Origin: Malaciobacter mytili LMG 24559
Lineage (GTDB): Bacteria; Campylobacterota; Campylobacteria; Campylobacterales; Arcobacteraceae
NCBI RefSeq assembly: GCF_003346775.1
Contig: NZ_CP031219.1
Location: 1,984,001 to 2,048,000, forward strand
DNA length: 64,000 nucleotides
Direction: 5' to 3'
The number at the start of each line of letters is the position of its first letter. Position 1 is the stretch's first letter. The position numbers were made by a program, and so were the translations under genes. Below the pieces are notes generated by a model, which ran no database searches, was not told the origin of the DNA, and saw only the letters and a program-made list of their open reading frames with translations. Below are positions 1-9,792 of this stretch, in pieces.

Positions 1-459
1 AGCTGGGAGATTGTTTTAGGGCTTATTTTAGTTTTATTAAATGCCCTAGGAAGTAAATCACGCCCTGAATACTTTGCTCTTGTAACTTCTCTTATTACAG
101 GAGTATGTATAGACTTTTGGATATTTACAGCAGGAGTTTTTATAGAACCACAAAGTTTAGCTTTTCAAACTATATGCTTTTTTATAGGATTAGTATTGAT
201 GTGTTTAGGTGTTGCTTTAAATATACAAGCAGATTTTGCTCCAAATCCAATGGATAGGTCAATGATAGTATTATCAAAACTAATAAATTGTAGTTTTTCT
301 ATCTCAAGGGCAATTTTAAGTTCTATTTTTGTAATTTTTGCTTTTATTTTTAATGGACCAATTTTAATAGGTACTTTAATAGTTGCAATATTTGCAGGCA
401 TAATAATAAAGTTTTTTATTCAATATGTACATAAATTTGATTTAAAATATTTTAGTTGA
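1..459 (+). CDS. YczE/YitT-like integral membrane protein, 5' end missing
   Basis: The frame is open from the first base of the window to a TGA at 457-459, so the gene starts outside the window; 152 residues are visible. They form about four hydrophobic segments with the loop QADFAPNPMDRSMI between the second and third, resembling the IKADLGVSPWD-type loop of YczE/YyaS membrane proteins. An internal ATG at 196 would give only 87 residues and would split a transmembrane segment, so it is not the start. Substrate and role are unknown. It converges on the minus-strand tRNA cluster. Confidence 0.7.
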   Translation, partial: SWEIVLGLILVLLNALGSKSRPEYFALVTSLITGVCIDFWIFTAGVFIEPQSLAFQTICFFIGLVLMCLGVALNIQADFAPNPMDRSMIVLSKLINCSFSISRAILSSIFVIFAFIFNGPILIGTLIVAIFAGIIIKFFIQYVHKFDLKYFS

Positions 460-484
460 TTAAAAAGGAGTTACTTTAAAAAAG

Positions 485-559
485 TGGCTCCGAATACTGG
501 ATTCGAACCAGTGGCCAAGTGATTAACAGTCACCTACTCTACCGCTGAGCTAATTCGGA
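485..559 (-). tRNA. tRNA-Asn (GTT), copy 3 of 3 in transcription order
   Basis: On the minus strand the sequence folds as a standard cloverleaf: acceptor arms TCCGAAT and ATTCGGA, discriminator G, encoded CCA, anticodon loop CTGTTAA (anticodon GTT), and a GGTTCGAATCC T-arm. The 75 nt including CCA are identical to the two copies upstream. It is the promoter-distal copy. Confidence 0.97.
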
Positions 560-582
560 ACGCAAAAATAGATTTAAATAAG

Positions 583-657
583 TGGCTCCGAATACTGGAT
601 TCGAACCAGTGGCCAAGTGATTAACAGTCACCTACTCTACCGCTGAGCTAATTCGGA
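583..657 (-). tRNA. tRNA-Asn (GTT), copy 2 of 3
   Basis: Identical in sequence to the other two copies, with the GTT anticodon and an encoded CCA. It is separated by 23 nt from the downstream copy and 30 nt from the upstream copy, and the spacers differ. It is almost certainly processed from the same transcript. Confidence 0.97.
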
Positions 658-687
658 ACTTATTTAAAAAAGTATTCATTAAAGAAA

Positions 688-762
688 TGGCTCCGAATAC
701 TGGATTCGAACCAGTGGCCAAGTGATTAACAGTCACCTACTCTACCGCTGAGCTAATTCGGA
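688..762 (-). tRNA. tRNA-Asn (GTT), copy 1 of 3 (promoter proximal)
   Basis: Same 75-nt tRNA-Asn with GTT anticodon and encoded CCA. It lies about 20 nt downstream of the predicted start site of a perfect consensus promoter at 790-818, which would drive all three copies. Confidence 0.97.
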
Positions 763-789
763 ATATGTTATTTCCTTTAATGGGCTGGA

Positions 790-818
790 ATTATAGTAAA
801 AATTTGCACTTTTGTCAA
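790..818 (-). promoter_or_regulatory. Consensus sigma-70 promoter of the tRNA-Asn cluster
   Basis: Read on the minus strand there is TTGACA (813-818), a 17-nt spacer, then TATAAT (790-795). Both hexamers match consensus exactly. A full -35 box is unusual in Campylobacterota, whose promoters often lack a conserved -35, and fits a strong stable-RNA promoter. Confidence 0.9.
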
Positions 819-834
819 GTAAATATCGAGATTT

Positions 835-1740
835 TTACAAAATTTTATAAAATTTTAATCCACTACTATCAATTATAGAAATTTTACCTTCTTTTAAGAG
901 ATTTTCTAACTCTTTTTTTGAATTTTCATCATACATATTTTCAATATCTTCAAAAGTTAAAGGACGCCTACTTAACATAGAAATTATCTCTTCTTTTGTG
1001 AAACTTTGAAGTAATTTTGGTCTATTTTTATAAGCAATATTTACATTTATACCTTTAAAAGAGTTTGCAATACTTTCTAATGTTTCAAAACTAACAGGTT
1101 GCACTTTATATGCAGGTGGTCTATCTATTGTTCCTATATCTACTCTTGTGGGATTAATTTTTTTAATAGCTTCATATAATAAAGCTATCTCTTCTTTATT
1201 ATCATTTAAATCTTTTACAAAAAGAACTTCTAAAATAAAATCATTTTTAAACTTTTTAGAAAACTCCATCATAGCAGGAACTATTTTATCAATTTCAATA
1301 CTTTTATGAACCCTATCTAGTTTTTTAAAGCATTTCTCACTTACACAGTCTAAAGATAATTTAACCATATGAAGTTTTAATAAGGCATCAAAAACCTCTT
1401 TTTTATAAATAGTACTACCATTTGATAAAATAAGTGTTTTTGTATTAAGTTTTAGCAGCTCTTGTATTAATTCATCCAATTTGGGATATAAAGTTGGTTC
1501 TCCATTTGCAGTTAGTGTTATAACATCAATTTTAGGATGCTTTTCAAAGCTTTTTTTAACTTCATTTATTATCTCTTCAACACTTGGGTATTCACTCATT
1601 TTATCCATAGTTTTAGCAGGTTTTAATTCACAATATAAACAATCAAAATTACACTGTTTTTTACTAACTGATAAATCTATTCCTAAAGAAATACCAAATC
1701 TTCTTGAAGGAATTGGACCAAAAATTATTGAATTTGACAT
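835..1740 (-). CDS. Radical SAM protein of the COG0731 type
   Basis: A 301-residue radical SAM enzyme. The N-terminal segment GPIPSRRFGISLGIDL is followed by the 4Fe-4S/SAM motif with Cys30, Cys34 and Cys37 (CNFDCLYC), and the glycine-rich TANGEPTLYP comes next. This N-terminus is typical of the COG0731 Fe-S oxidoreductases related to the tRNA-wybutosine enzyme TYW1. The substrate in bacteria is not established, so no reaction is assigned. It lies downstream of hemE but behind a hairpin terminator (1763-1794), and is probably transcribed separately. Confidence 0.85.
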   Translation of the reverse strand: MSNSIIFGPIPSRRFGISLGIDLSVSKKQCNFDCLYCELKPAKTMDKMSEYPSVEEIINEVKKSFEKHPKIDVITLTANGEPTLYPKLDELIQELLKLNTKTLILSNGSTIYKKEVFDALLKLHMVKLSLDCVSEKCFKKLDRVHKSIEIDKIVPAMMEFSKKFKNDFILEVLFVKDLNDNKEEIALLYEAIKKINPTRVDIGTIDRPPAYKVQPVSFETLESIANSFKGINVNIAYKNRPKLLQSFTKEEIISMLSRRPLTFEDIENMYDENSKKELENLLKEGKISIIDSSGLKFYKIL

Positions 1741-1762
1741 TGATTTTTTTCCTTTTAAATAA

Positions 1763-1794
1763 AAAAAGAGAAGATCAAACGACCTTCTCTTTTT
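1763..1794 (-). terminator. Intrinsic terminator after hemE
   Basis: A 10-bp stem, AAAAGAGAAG paired with CTTCTCTTTT, encloses a 10-nt loop, and a T-run follows on the minus strand. It lies between the hemE stop and the radical SAM gene start. The plus strand also carries T-rich sequence after the stem, so it could work both ways. Confidence 0.75.
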
Positions 1795-1817
1795 ATTTTT
1801 TCTAATTTTTAATAGAT

Positions 1818-2852
1818 TTAAGCTTTTTTTGAAACTCTATGACATTCATTTACAAAGTGTTTTGCATTTTCAACTGGTACATCAGGTAAAATACCATGAC
1901 CTAGATTAAAAATATGTCTTTTTCCACCCATTATTTCTTGTATTTTTTCAATACAAGCTGTTGTTTTTTCTTTTGAGTATAATCTACAAGGTTCCATATT
2001 CCCTTGTAATACATATTTATCTCCAAGTTTTTCTTTTGCCAATGCCATTGGAGTTGACCAATCAACACCAAATACATCAAAATTTCCATAAATATCATCT
2101 AAATATTGTCCAATACCTTTAGGGAACATAATAACAGGAATTTCTGGATATTTTTCTTTTAAATATTCTGCAATTTCAACCATATATTTCCATGAGAACT
2201 CAAAATATGCATTTTTTTCTAAAGCTGCTGCCCATGAATCAAAAATTTGAACAACATCAGCACCTGCAAGAATTTGATTTTCCATATAATGTTTTACAAC
2301 TTCAGTAACTTTTGCAAGTAATTTATGCATAAGTTCTGGATTTGAATAGATAAGTTTTTTACAAATATTATATGTTTTAGTTCCTTGTCCTTCAATCATA
2401 TATGTTGCAAGTGTCCAAGGTGCTCCTGTAAATCCAATAAGAGCCTTATCTTCAGGTAGTTTTTCTTTTAATAGTTTAATTGTTTCATAAACATAAGTTA
2501 ATTTATCAGCTGCTTCTTTTCCACCTAAAAGTGCATCAATATCAGCCTCAGTTTTAATAGGATCTTTAAAAATAGGTCCTTCACCTTTTACAAACTCTAG
2601 GTGCATTCCCATCTCATTTGGTACAACTAAAATATCACTAAATAAAATAGCCGCATCCACTCCAACTATATCAAGTGGTTGAATTGTAACTTCACAAGCC
2701 ATCTGTGGATTATGACATAAATTTAAAAAGTTTCCAGCTTTCGCTCTAACTTCCATATATTCTGGTAAATATCTTCCTGCTTGTCTCATCATCCAAACTG
2801 GAGTATAAGGTGTCTCTTTCCCAAAACAAGCATCAACAAAAATTTTTGACAT
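1818..2852 (-). CDS. hemE: Uroporphyrinogen decarboxylase
   Basis: Cytoplasmic haem-pathway enzyme that removes the four acetate carboxyl groups of uroporphyrinogen III to give coproporphyrinogen III. Its 344 residues match the family length. The signature [16 protein letters not shown] at residues 17-32 carries the substrate-binding Arg, and [16 protein letters not shown] and the C-terminal [14 protein letters not shown] segment are also diagnostic. It is the last gene of the gyrA-asd-UPF0114-hemE chain, 12 nt after the preceding stop and followed by a terminator. Confidence 0.97.
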   Translation of the reverse strand: MSKIFVDACFGKETPYTPVWMMRQAGRYLPEYMEVRAKAGNFLNLCHNPQMACEVTIQPLDIVGVDAAILFSDILVVPNEMGMHLEFVKGEGPIFKDPIKTEADIDALLGGKEAADKLTYVYETIKLLKEKLPEDKALIGFTGAPWTLATYMIEGQGTKTYNICKKLIYSNPELMHKLLAKVTEVVKHYMENQILAGADVVQIFDSWAAALEKNAYFEFSWKYMVEIAEYLKEKYPEIPVIMFPKGIGQYLDDIYGNFDVFGVDWSTPMALAKEKLGDKYVLQGNMEPCRLYSKEKTTACIEKIQEIMGGKRHIFNLGHGILPDVPVENAKHFVNECHRVSKKA

Positions 2853-2864
2853 TTATAAACCTTT

Positions 2865-3377
2865 TTATTTTTTTCCAACTTTTCCTAAGAAGAAAAGTCC
2901 TATTGATAAAGCTGTAACAGCTAAAGCGAAATATAACATCTCTAAAGCCGTTGTATATTCTGTGTGTAAAACTCTTTGAAAAAAGTTTACAACAAGTACC
3001 ATTACTATAACTTTTGCAATTTTGTCTTTTAATTGATCTAATGTTTTAATTGATAGAATTTTTTGATCATCTAAAGCATGTTGATTACAATCTATGGGAG
3101 AGATAAAAAGCTCATACACTCCAAAAGAGAAAATTAGCATAACAACAGCAATTAAATATAAATCAACTGCTCCAATAATACCACTTACAATATCTTCATG
3201 GTAGTTTTCAGGATGAGCTCCTGTTGTAATAGTAGTATATGTAAACTTAGCAACTTCAAAAATATCCATACTTGCAACAATAAAAAGAACTAATGCTCCA
3301 AGTAATCCAAAAATAACAGCCAAGATTACAAGAAATCTTGACTGCCACATTGCGCTTTCAAAAAGCTTTTCAATCAT
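2865..3377 (-). CDS. UPF0114 (YqhA-like) membrane protein
   Basis: A 170-residue protein with about four transmembrane segments and the conserved start MIEKLFESAMWQSRF, matching the UPF0114/YqhA family (MERFLENAMYASRW in E. coli). Other shared features are the polar segment after the second hydrophobic region and a central SIKTLDQLKDKIAKVIV. The function of the family is unknown. The start overlaps the asd stop by one base and hemE follows after 12 nt, so the genes are co-transcribed, but nothing links it mechanistically to haem or lysine synthesis. Confidence 0.85.
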   Translation of the reverse strand: MIEKLFESAMWQSRFLVILAVIFGLLGALVLFIVASMDIFEVAKFTYTTITTGAHPENYHEDIVSGIIGAVDLYLIAVVMLIFSFGVYELFISPIDCNQHALDDQKILSIKTLDQLKDKIAKVIVMVLVVNFFQRVLHTEYTTALEMLYFALAVTALSIGLFFLGKVGKK

Positions 3378-4414
3378 TAGTTATTATTCTCCATTTCAAT
3401 CCATTTTAAAGCAATTCTAACAGAATTAGTTGCTGCTCCAACTCTTACTTGATCCGCAACATTAAAATAGTGTACTATATTATCAGCATAAACATCTTTT
3501 CTAATTCTACCAACATAAGTAATATCTGTATCAGTAGCAATAATTGGCATAGGATATTGTTTATTTTCTAAATCATCAATAACTTCTACATTTTCAAAGT
3601 TATTTAATGCTTCTCTTACTTTTTCAACATCAACTACAACATTATCTTCAAAAGTAACAGTAATTGATTCACTATGACTTCTTAATACAGGAACTCTTAC
3701 ACAAGTTGCTGCAATTTGCATTTTTTTATTCATAATTTTTTGAGTCTCATTTACCATTTTCATCTCTTCTTTAGTGAATCCATTTGGTTGAGCAACATCA
3801 ATTTGAGGAATAACATTTAAAGCAATTTGATGTGCAAATGCTTCTTTTTCACTCTCTTCTAATTTAAAAGCAAAAAAAGCTTGCATTTGTTTTACAAGTT
3901 CTTCCATACCAGCTTTTCCAGCACCACTTACAGCTTGGTAAGTTGATACATCAACTCTTTTAATTCCATATAATTCATCAAGAGGTTTTAAAGATAATAC
4001 CATTTGAATAGTAGAACAATTTGGATTTGCAATAATTCCCGTTTCTTTCCATTTAGCAATCTCTTCTGGATTAACTTCTGGTACTACTAAAGGAATATTT
4101 GGCTCCATTCTAAAATGACTTGTATTATCAATTACAACAGCTCCTGCTTCAACTGCATATTTAGCAAATTTTGCAGAAATACTTCCACCTGCACTAAAAA
4201 AAGCAATTTCAACTTCATTTTCTTCAAAAGAAGTTTCAGTTAATTCTAATACTTTATACTCTTTATTTTTATATTCAATTGTTGTTCCAGCACTTTTAGC
4301 ACTTGCTAAAGGTACTATATTATTTACAGGGAAATCATATGCTTCCATAACTCTAAATAGTTCTTCTCCAACTGCACCTGTTGCTCCAACAACAGCAACA
4401 TTAAATTTTCTCAT
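3377..4414 (-). CDS. asd: Aspartate-semialdehyde dehydrogenase
   Basis: Reduces aspartyl-4-phosphate with NADPH to aspartate semialdehyde, the branch point to lysine/diaminopimelate, threonine and methionine. The 345 residues carry the nucleotide-binding GATGAVG at 10-16, and the catalytic Cys133 in NPNCSTIQ. The length and the VSGAGKAGMEEL segment place it with the shorter ASADH form. It overlaps gyrA and the UPF0114 gene by one base at each end (TAATG junctions), which indicates translational coupling. Confidence 0.96.
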   Translation of the reverse strand: MRKFNVAVVGATGAVGEELFRVMEAYDFPVNNIVPLASAKSAGTTIEYKNKEYKVLELTETSFEENEVEIAFFSAGGSISAKFAKYAVEAGAVVIDNTSHFRMEPNIPLVVPEVNPEEIAKWKETGIIANPNCSTIQMVLSLKPLDELYGIKRVDVSTYQAVSGAGKAGMEELVKQMQAFFAFKLEESEKEAFAHQIALNVIPQIDVAQPNGFTKEEMKMVNETQKIMNKKMQIAATCVRVPVLRSHSESITVTFEDNVVVDVEKVREALNNFENVEVIDDLENKQYPMPIIATDTDITYVGRIRKDVYADNIVHYFNVADQVRVGAATNSVRIALKWIEMENNN

Positions 4415-6981
4415 TATTCATTTTCTCCATTTTCTAATAAGTTTGAGTTTGTATTTTCTTCATCTAAAGAAGTATTTTCTACTAAATTTGTATCATCAAT
4501 TATACCAGCTAAATCTGTTGCTGATTCAATATCTAATTCATCATCTTCTTCTTTTGGACACTTAGCAATTGATACAACTTTATCACCTTTATCAACATTT
4601 ACTATAATTACCCCAGAAGTATTTCTTCCAGCTTTTCTAATAGTTTGCATATCAACTCTAATCATTTTTCCAATTGAAGTTAAAGCCATAAGGTCTTGTG
4701 ATTCATCAACAATAACAGAACCTACGATATTTCCAGTTTTTTGATGTAATTTCATAGCAATAACACCAGAACCAGCTCTATTTGTAAGTCTATATTCATC
4801 TACTGTTGTTCTTTTTCCAATACCTTTTTCAGATACAGTTAATAACTCTTGCTCTTCATTTATAATAACATCAGCATCAACAACAAAATCAGAGTCATGT
4901 TTAAACTTAATACCTCTAACTCCCCTTGTACTTCTACCTTGTTCTCTTGTTTTTTCAATTTCAAATCTAATACATTGACCTAAACTTGTAAAAATCATAA
5001 AGTATTGTGCACCAGGAATTGTAATTTTTGCTGTAACTATCTCATCAGTATCATCAAGAACAATAGCTCTTACTCCATTACTTCTTATATTACTAAATTC
5101 AGCCAATGAAGTTCTTTTTACAATACCATTTCTAGTAAAGAATGCTAAAGATTTAGTTTCATCAAAATCAGTAGTTGGAATAATAGCCATAATTTTTTCT
5201 TCAGCTCTTAAGTTGATTAAATTAACTACTGCTTTTCCTTTAGCTGTTCTACTACCTTCAGGAATTTTATATACTTTTAACCAATATAATTGTCCCATAT
5301 TTGTAACAAACATTAAAGTATCATGCGTATTTGTAACAAAGAATCTTTCAATAAAATCATCATCATGTGTAGTAACTGCTATCTTACCTTTACCACCTCT
5401 TCTTTGTTTTTCATATGATTTAATTGGAACTCTTTTTACATATCCATTATGAGTAATAGTAACAACCATTGGCTCATTTGGAATTAAATCTTCAATATCA
5501 ATTTCATCATATGAATCTTCAATTTCTGTTCTTCTTGCATCAGAATATTTATCTTTAATTTCAGTAATCTCTTCAGTAATTATTTCATTTAATTTTTCTT
5601 CAGATCTTAAAATAGCTTCTAATTCAGCAATTAAAATTAATAACTCTTGATATTCTGCTTCAAGTTTATCCCTTTGAAGACCTGTTAATCTTCCAAGTCT
5701 CATATCTAATATAGCTTGAGACTGAATAGGAGATAATTCAAATCTACTTTGAAGTTTTTCTTTTGCATCAGTATCATTTGAAGAAGATCTAATAATTTTT
5801 ACAACTTCATCAATATTATCAACAGCAATTTTTAAACCTTCTAAAATATGCGCTCTAGCTTTTGCTTTTTCTAAATCAAAAATTGTTCTTCTAATAATTA
5901 CAGTTTTTCTATGAGATAAGAAAAGAGTTATTAATTCTGGAAGATTAAATACTTTTGGTTCTTTATTATGAACTGCAAGTAAGATAATCCCAAAAGTTGT
6001 CTCCATTGGAGTTGACTTATAAAGATTGTTTAATACAATTTCACTCATTGCATCTTTTTTAAGTTCAATAACAACTCTAATACCTTCTCTATCAGACTCA
6101 TCTCTAACTTCAGCAATTCCATCAATATGCTTATCTTTTGCTAAAGTGGCAATTTGTTCAATAAGTCTAGCTTTATTAACTTGGTAAGGTAATTCATCTA
6201 ATACAATAACTTCTTTTTTACCTCTAGTTTCAATATGGTGCTTTGCCCTTATCTTAACTCTTCCTCTTCCTGTTTTATATGCTTCAATAATTCCTCTTCT
6301 TCCAAAGATAATTCCACCAGTAGGGAAATCAGGTCCTTGAACAAATTCCATTAACTCTTCAGCAGTAGCTTCAGGATTTTCAATCATATGTAAAACTGCA
6401 TCAAGTAATTCTCCTAAGTTATGAGGAGGAATTTTTGTAGCCATACCAACAGCAATACCTTCACTTCCATTTAATAAAAGTGTTGGAACTCTTGTAGGTA
6501 AAACAGCAGGCTCTTTTAAAGTGTCATCATAGTTAGCAACAAAATTTACAGTATCTTTGTCAATATCTCTTAATATCTCTTCAGAGATTCTAGTCATTCT
6601 AGCCTCTGTATACCTCATCGCAGCCGCATTATCTCCATCAACAGAACCAAAGTTTCCTTGTCCATCAACAAGAGGTGCTCTCATTGAAAAGTTTTGAGCC
6701 ATCCTAACTAAAGCATCATATACAGAGCTATCTCCATGTGGGTGATACTTACCTATAACATCCCCTACAATCCTTGCAGATTTTTTATAAGGAGATCTTG
6801 CACTCATATTTAAATCATGCATTGCATAAAGAATTCTTCTATGAACAGGCTTTAATCCATCTTTTGCATCAGGTAATGCCCGTCCAATAATAACACTCAT
6901 TGAATAGTCTAAGTAAGAAGCTTTAACGCTATCTTCTATGTTAATATCTATAATATCTTGATTTTCGAAAAGGTTTTCCAT
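4414..6981 (-). CDS. gyrA: DNA gyrase subunit A
   Basis: Breakage-reunion subunit of DNA gyrase, 855 residues. The catalytic tyrosine is Tyr124 in AAMRYTEAR. The C-terminal beta-pinwheel begins with an intact GyrA box, QRRGGKG, as needed for DNA wrapping. The quinolone-determining region reads [17 protein letters not shown]: Ser85 and Asp89 align with E. coli Ser83 and Asp87, so the common resistance substitutions are absent. The C-terminus ends in an acidic Asp/Glu/Asn-rich tail of about 40 residues. It lies downstream of a strong terminator (7068-7102), so it should have its own promoter in 6982-7067. Confidence 0.98.
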   Translation of the reverse strand: MENLFENQDIIDINIEDSVKASYLDYSMSVIIGRALPDAKDGLKPVHRRILYAMHDLNMSARSPYKKSARIVGDVIGKYHPHGDSSVYDALVRMAQNFSMRAPLVDGQGNFGSVDGDNAAAMRYTEARMTRISEEILRDIDKDTVNFVANYDDTLKEPAVLPTRVPTLLLNGSEGIAVGMATKIPPHNLGELLDAVLHMIENPEATAEELMEFVQGPDFPTGGIIFGRRGIIEAYKTGRGRVKIRAKHHIETRGKKEVIVLDELPYQVNKARLIEQIATLAKDKHIDGIAEVRDESDREGIRVVIELKKDAMSEIVLNNLYKSTPMETTFGIILLAVHNKEPKVFNLPELITLFLSHRKTVIIRRTIFDLEKAKARAHILEGLKIAVDNIDEVVKIIRSSSNDTDAKEKLQSRFELSPIQSQAILDMRLGRLTGLQRDKLEAEYQELLILIAELEAILRSEEKLNEIITEEITEIKDKYSDARRTEIEDSYDEIDIEDLIPNEPMVVTITHNGYVKRVPIKSYEKQRRGGKGKIAVTTHDDDFIERFFVTNTHDTLMFVTNMGQLYWLKVYKIPEGSRTAKGKAVVNLINLRAEEKIMAIIPTTDFDETKSLAFFTRNGIVKRTSLAEFSNIRSNGVRAIVLDDTDEIVTAKITIPGAQYFMIFTSLGQCIRFEIEKTREQGRSTRGVRGIKFKHDSDFVVDADVIINEEQELLTVSEKGIGKRTTVDEYRLTNRAGSGVIAMKLHQKTGNIVGSVIVDESQDLMALTSIGKMIRVDMQTIRKAGRNTSGVIIVNVDKGDKVVSIAKCPKEEDDELDIESATDLAGIIDDTNLVENTSLDEENTNSNLLENGENE

Positions 6982-7067
6982 AAAAAAACGCCTTTATTTT
7001 ATAAAATTGATATATTTTAGCTAAAAAGGCCTTAGTATTAGTTAATATGAGAATTTAAGCTAGGAAT

Positions 7068-7102
7068 AAAAAAGGGATTGAAAAAAATTCAATCCCTTTT
7101 TT
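7068..7102 (-). terminator. Intrinsic terminator after the YdcH-like gene
   Basis: A perfect 15-bp stem (7068-7082 with 7088-7102) and a 5-nt A loop. Both outer arms are A/T runs, so it can terminate in both directions. It isolates the small upstream gene from gyrA. Confidence 0.85.
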
Positions 7103-7109
7103 AATAGTT

Positions 7110-7322
7110 TTAGTTATTTTTATAGTCCATTATCATACTATAAATTTCATCTTTAATTTTAAGCTTTTCTTTTTTCTTTTTTTCTATCTCAAATTGATCA
7201 GCCAAAGATTTTTCCATTTCAACAATTTCATCATCTAATTCATTATGTTTTTCAAAGATTTTATGAAAGTGAGCATTTTCTTGCTTTAATTTTGTGATAA
7301 CATCTCTGTGTTCATGAAACAT
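7110..7322 (-). CDS. YdcH/DUF465 family small protein
   Basis: A 70-residue, charged, helical protein beginning MFHEHRDVITKLKQEN, closely following the YdcH pattern (MFPEYRDLISRLKTEN). The FEKHNELDDEIVEMEKS core and the Lys-rich KKKKEKLKIKDEI stretch are also family features. Function is unknown. AAAGGA precedes the ATG, and a TATAAT box lies at 7353-7358 on the minus strand. It is a stand-alone unit ended by the hairpin at 7068-7102. Confidence 0.88.
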   Translation of the reverse strand: MFHEHRDVITKLKQENAHFHKIFEKHNELDDEIVEMEKSLADQFEIEKKKKEKLKIKDEIYSMIMDYKNN

Positions 7323-7419
7323 TTTTCATCCTTTAATTTGAGTTATAACACAATTATAACAGTTAATTTCTTAGAATAGATTTTTTATTTAAAGAAAGTA
7401 TTAAAAAAGTAGATTTTTA

Positions 7420-7450
7420 ATTTTTAGGGTAATAAAACTACCCTAAAAAT
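7420..7450 (-). terminator. Stem-loop downstream of argJ
   Basis: A 12-bp perfect stem (7420-7431 with 7439-7450, core AGGGTA/TACCCT) starting 8 nt after the argJ stop. Neither side carries a clean T-tract, so it may be a weak terminator or a 3'-end protecting structure. Confidence 0.45.
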
Positions 7451-7457
7451 AATAGAT

Positions 7458-8639
7458 TTATGTTCTATAATCTGCGTTTATTTCCACATATTTATAACCT
7501 AAGTCACAACCATATGCAGTAAAGTTATAAGTTCCCACACCTAAATCACAAACAATTTTAAATTTATCATTTTGTAAAACTGATGCAGCTTTTGCTTCTT
7601 GTTCTTTATCAAAGAAGATTTCACCCTCTTTATATACAATTACATCATTATATGAAATAATTAACTTATCTTCATCACAAGTTATTCTACTTGCTCCTAT
7701 TGTTGAAGCAATTCTTCCAAAGTTTGGATCTTCACCAAAAAGTGCAGTTTTAACTAAAAGTGAATTTGATAAAGCTTTTGCAGCTTTTTGTGCTTCTTCA
7801 TAAGTTGCTGCATTTTTTACTTCAAAAGCAACTGCTTTTTTTGCACCTTCACCATCAGCTACCATTAACATAGCCATATCATGCATAACCATTCTTAAAG
7901 CTTCAAAAAATGCTTCTTTATTATAAGCATTTGATTTTTTATTTGTTAAAAGCAAAACTGTATCATTTGTTGAAGTATCACCATCTACTGAAATAGCATT
8001 GAAAGTTGTTTGGCTATTTAATTTTAAAGCCTCTTTCATATCTTCTTTAGGAACAGCAGCATCTGTACAAATAAAACAAAGCATTGTTGCTAAATTTGGG
8101 TTTATCATACCTGCACCTTTTGCAACAGAACCTATTTTAAATGAACTTCCATCTTCAAGTTTTACTTCATACATAGAAGTTTTAGAATAAGCATCAGTTG
8201 TCATAATTGCTTTTGATAAATTTTCACCATTTTTTGCACTTAAATTAAATGTTTTTGCACCATTTACAATTTTTTCAACTGGAAGTGGATTTGCAATAAC
8301 ACCCGTACTACTCATAATAGGATTTGTTAATTCAAAAGGTAAAGAAGCAAAAACAGTATTTATATTTTCTATTCCTTTTTTACCAGTTAGTGCATTTGCA
8401 TTTTTTGAATTAATTAAAACAAAATTTGTTTTAAAATCCTTTTCATACATTAAATAGTGTTTTAAAGGTGCAGCTTGAAACTTATTTTCTGTAAAAATAG
8501 CTTCAACATCACATAAAGTATCACTATAAATAAAACCTAAATCTAAAGCATTATTTGCTTTTAATCCAGCATGAATCCCATCACAAAAAAATCCATCTAT
8601 TTGGTCAATATAACCTTTTATTGGCAAAATAGTAAACAT
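7458..8639 (-). CDS. argJ: Bifunctional ornithine acetyltransferase / N-acetylglutamate synthase
   Basis: Transfers the acetyl group from N-acetylornithine to glutamate and makes N-acetylglutamate from acetyl-CoA in arginine synthesis. The self-processing site is Thr185 in the segment KGAGMINPNLATMLCF, which splits the precursor into two subunits. I place the start at the ATG at 8639 (393 residues, MFTILPIKGY): AAAGGA lies 8 nt upstream and it begins one base after the stop of the K+ channel gene. The longer open frame to 8672 runs into that gene and has no Shine-Dalgarno sequence. Confidence 0.95.
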   Translation of the reverse strand: MFTILPIKGYIDQIDGFFCDGIHAGLKANNALDLGFIYSDTLCDVEAIFTENKFQAAPLKHYLMYEKDFKTNFVLINSKNANALTGKKGIENINTVFASLPFELTNPIMSSTGVIANPLPVEKIVNGAKTFNLSAKNGENLSKAIMTTDAYSKTSMYEVKLEDGSSFKIGSVAKGAGMINPNLATMLCFICTDAAVPKEDMKEALKLNSQTTFNAISVDGDTSTNDTVLLLTNKKSNAYNKEAFFEALRMVMHDMAMLMVADGEGAKKAVAFEVKNAATYEEAQKAAKALSNSLLVKTALFGEDPNFGRIASTIGASRITCDEDKLIISYNDVIVYKEGEIFFDKEQEAKAASVLQNDKFKIVCDLGVGTYNFTAYGCDLGYKYVEINADYRT

Positions 8640-8640
8640 C

Positions 8641-9768
8641 TTATAAATCCTTTGGTTTTTGACTATACGCAAGTATTCTTTTAGATTTTGAAATCCCTTT
8701 TTGATTCCCTACTAAAAGCAATTTACAATTTGCTCTAATTATTGTTGTTCCTTTAGGCATTTGGATAAATTTGCCATTTGCTTCAGTAATACCAATAATA
8801 GAAACTTTCATTCTATCCCTTAAGTGTAAATCTTGAATTTGTTTATCAACAGCCCAAGATTCTTCACTAACAAAAGCCTCTTCCATATCAATAGGAGTAT
8901 CTTTTTTATATAAAAATTCATCAAGTACATTTTCCATATCAGGCCTAATAGCCATTGCACTAACTCTTTTAGCCATTAACGATGGAGGAGCAACCACTTT
9001 ATCTGCTCCAAGTTTTTTTAATCTTACTTTATCATTTTGTGTTTCAGCATTTGAAATAATTAAATATGGACTTCTTCCAAGCTCTTTTTCATATAATCTT
9101 ACTGATGCAATAAGTGTAATGTTATCTGAAATATTTTTTGATAAAGAAATAGCTCCTTTTGCTGAACTTAAATGAGATTTTAAAAAAGCAATCTCTTTAT
9201 AAGGTTCTTCTTTTACAAAATATGGATAATTGTGTTCTTTTGCAATTTGTTCCATATCTTCTCTTGAATCAACCACCACAAAAGGTATATGATTTTCTCT
9301 AAACTGTTTAGCCAATTGAGAAGTATATTCATTGTGGTGAAATATAACAAAATGTCTTCTAAGCCTAGCAATTTTATAAAGCATATTTCTTTCCTTAATT
9401 AACTTGAAAAGTGTTCCATTTGATATTGTATTAATCAAAATCCCCACTGAGAAAGTAAGTACTGCAAACCCTGATAACATCAATGTAACAGTAAATACAA
9501 TACCTGCATTACTAAAGTTCCCCTCATTTAAAGCACCAAATCCAGTTGTTGTAAATGTATATGCAGATTGAAAAATTGCATGCATTATTGAATAATCTTC
9601 AATATATACATATCCAAATGTACCTATCATTAAAATTATTTGAATTAAAATAAGTGGTAGTCTAAAAGGTTTTAATTGAGAATAAATTAAAGGGTTTAAG
9701 TCGTATTCAGGCTTGCTTGACCGTATTTCCCAGCCAAGAGCTTTTTTTGTTTTTTTAAAGAAGCTCAT
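8641..9768 (-). CDS. RCK-domain potassium channel
   Basis: A 375-residue two-helix channel subunit: TM1 around 36-56, pore helix with the K+ filter TTTGFG at 73-78, TM2 around 87-112, then a cytoplasmic TrkA-N/RCK domain and a C-terminal TrkA-C-like domain. The filter is a TVGYG variant as in many prokaryotic KTN channels. Its nucleotide-binding loop reads FVIFHHNEYTSQLA rather than the usual GxGxxG, so NAD binding is doubtful. It lies 24 nt after rpmB and directly before argJ in an apparent operon. Confidence 0.88.
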   Translation of the reverse strand: MSFFKKTKKALGWEIRSSKPEYDLNPLIYSQLKPFRLPLILIQIILMIGTFGYVYIEDYSIMHAIFQSAYTFTTTGFGALNEGNFSNAGIVFTVTLMLSGFAVLTFSVGILINTISNGTLFKLIKERNMLYKIARLRRHFVIFHHNEYTSQLAKQFRENHIPFVVVDSREDMEQIAKEHNYPYFVKEEPYKEIAFLKSHLSSAKGAISLSKNISDNITLIASVRLYEKELGRSPYLIISNAETQNDKVRLKKLGADKVVAPPSLMAKRVSAMAIRPDMENVLDEFLYKKDTPIDMEEAFVSEESWAVDKQIQDLHLRDRMKVSIIGITEANGKFIQMPKGTTIIRANCKLLLVGNQKGISKSKRILAYSQKPKDL

Positions 9769-9792
9769 GAAAGCACTTTTCTAAGCGCCTTC

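Noticed and set aside
485-762. CRISPR-like array suggested by three identical 75-bp units
   Set aside because: Each unit folds as a complete tRNA-Asn with an encoded CCA; the spacers are short and unequal.
485-762. Integration site for a mobile element at the tRNA-Asn cluster
   Set aside because: No integrase, no partial tRNA copy as attR and no mobility gene were seen within the window.
5213-5452. Plus-strand open frame inside gyrA
   Set aside because: It lies wholly within the antisense strand of a well-supported gene, has no ribosome site and encodes no recognisable protein; other antisense frames (for example in gltB, dgt and sbcC) were dropped for the same reason.
6660-6760. Quinolone resistance in gyrA
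   Set aside because: Ser85 and Asp89 occupy the E. coli 83 and 87 positions, so no common resistance change is present.
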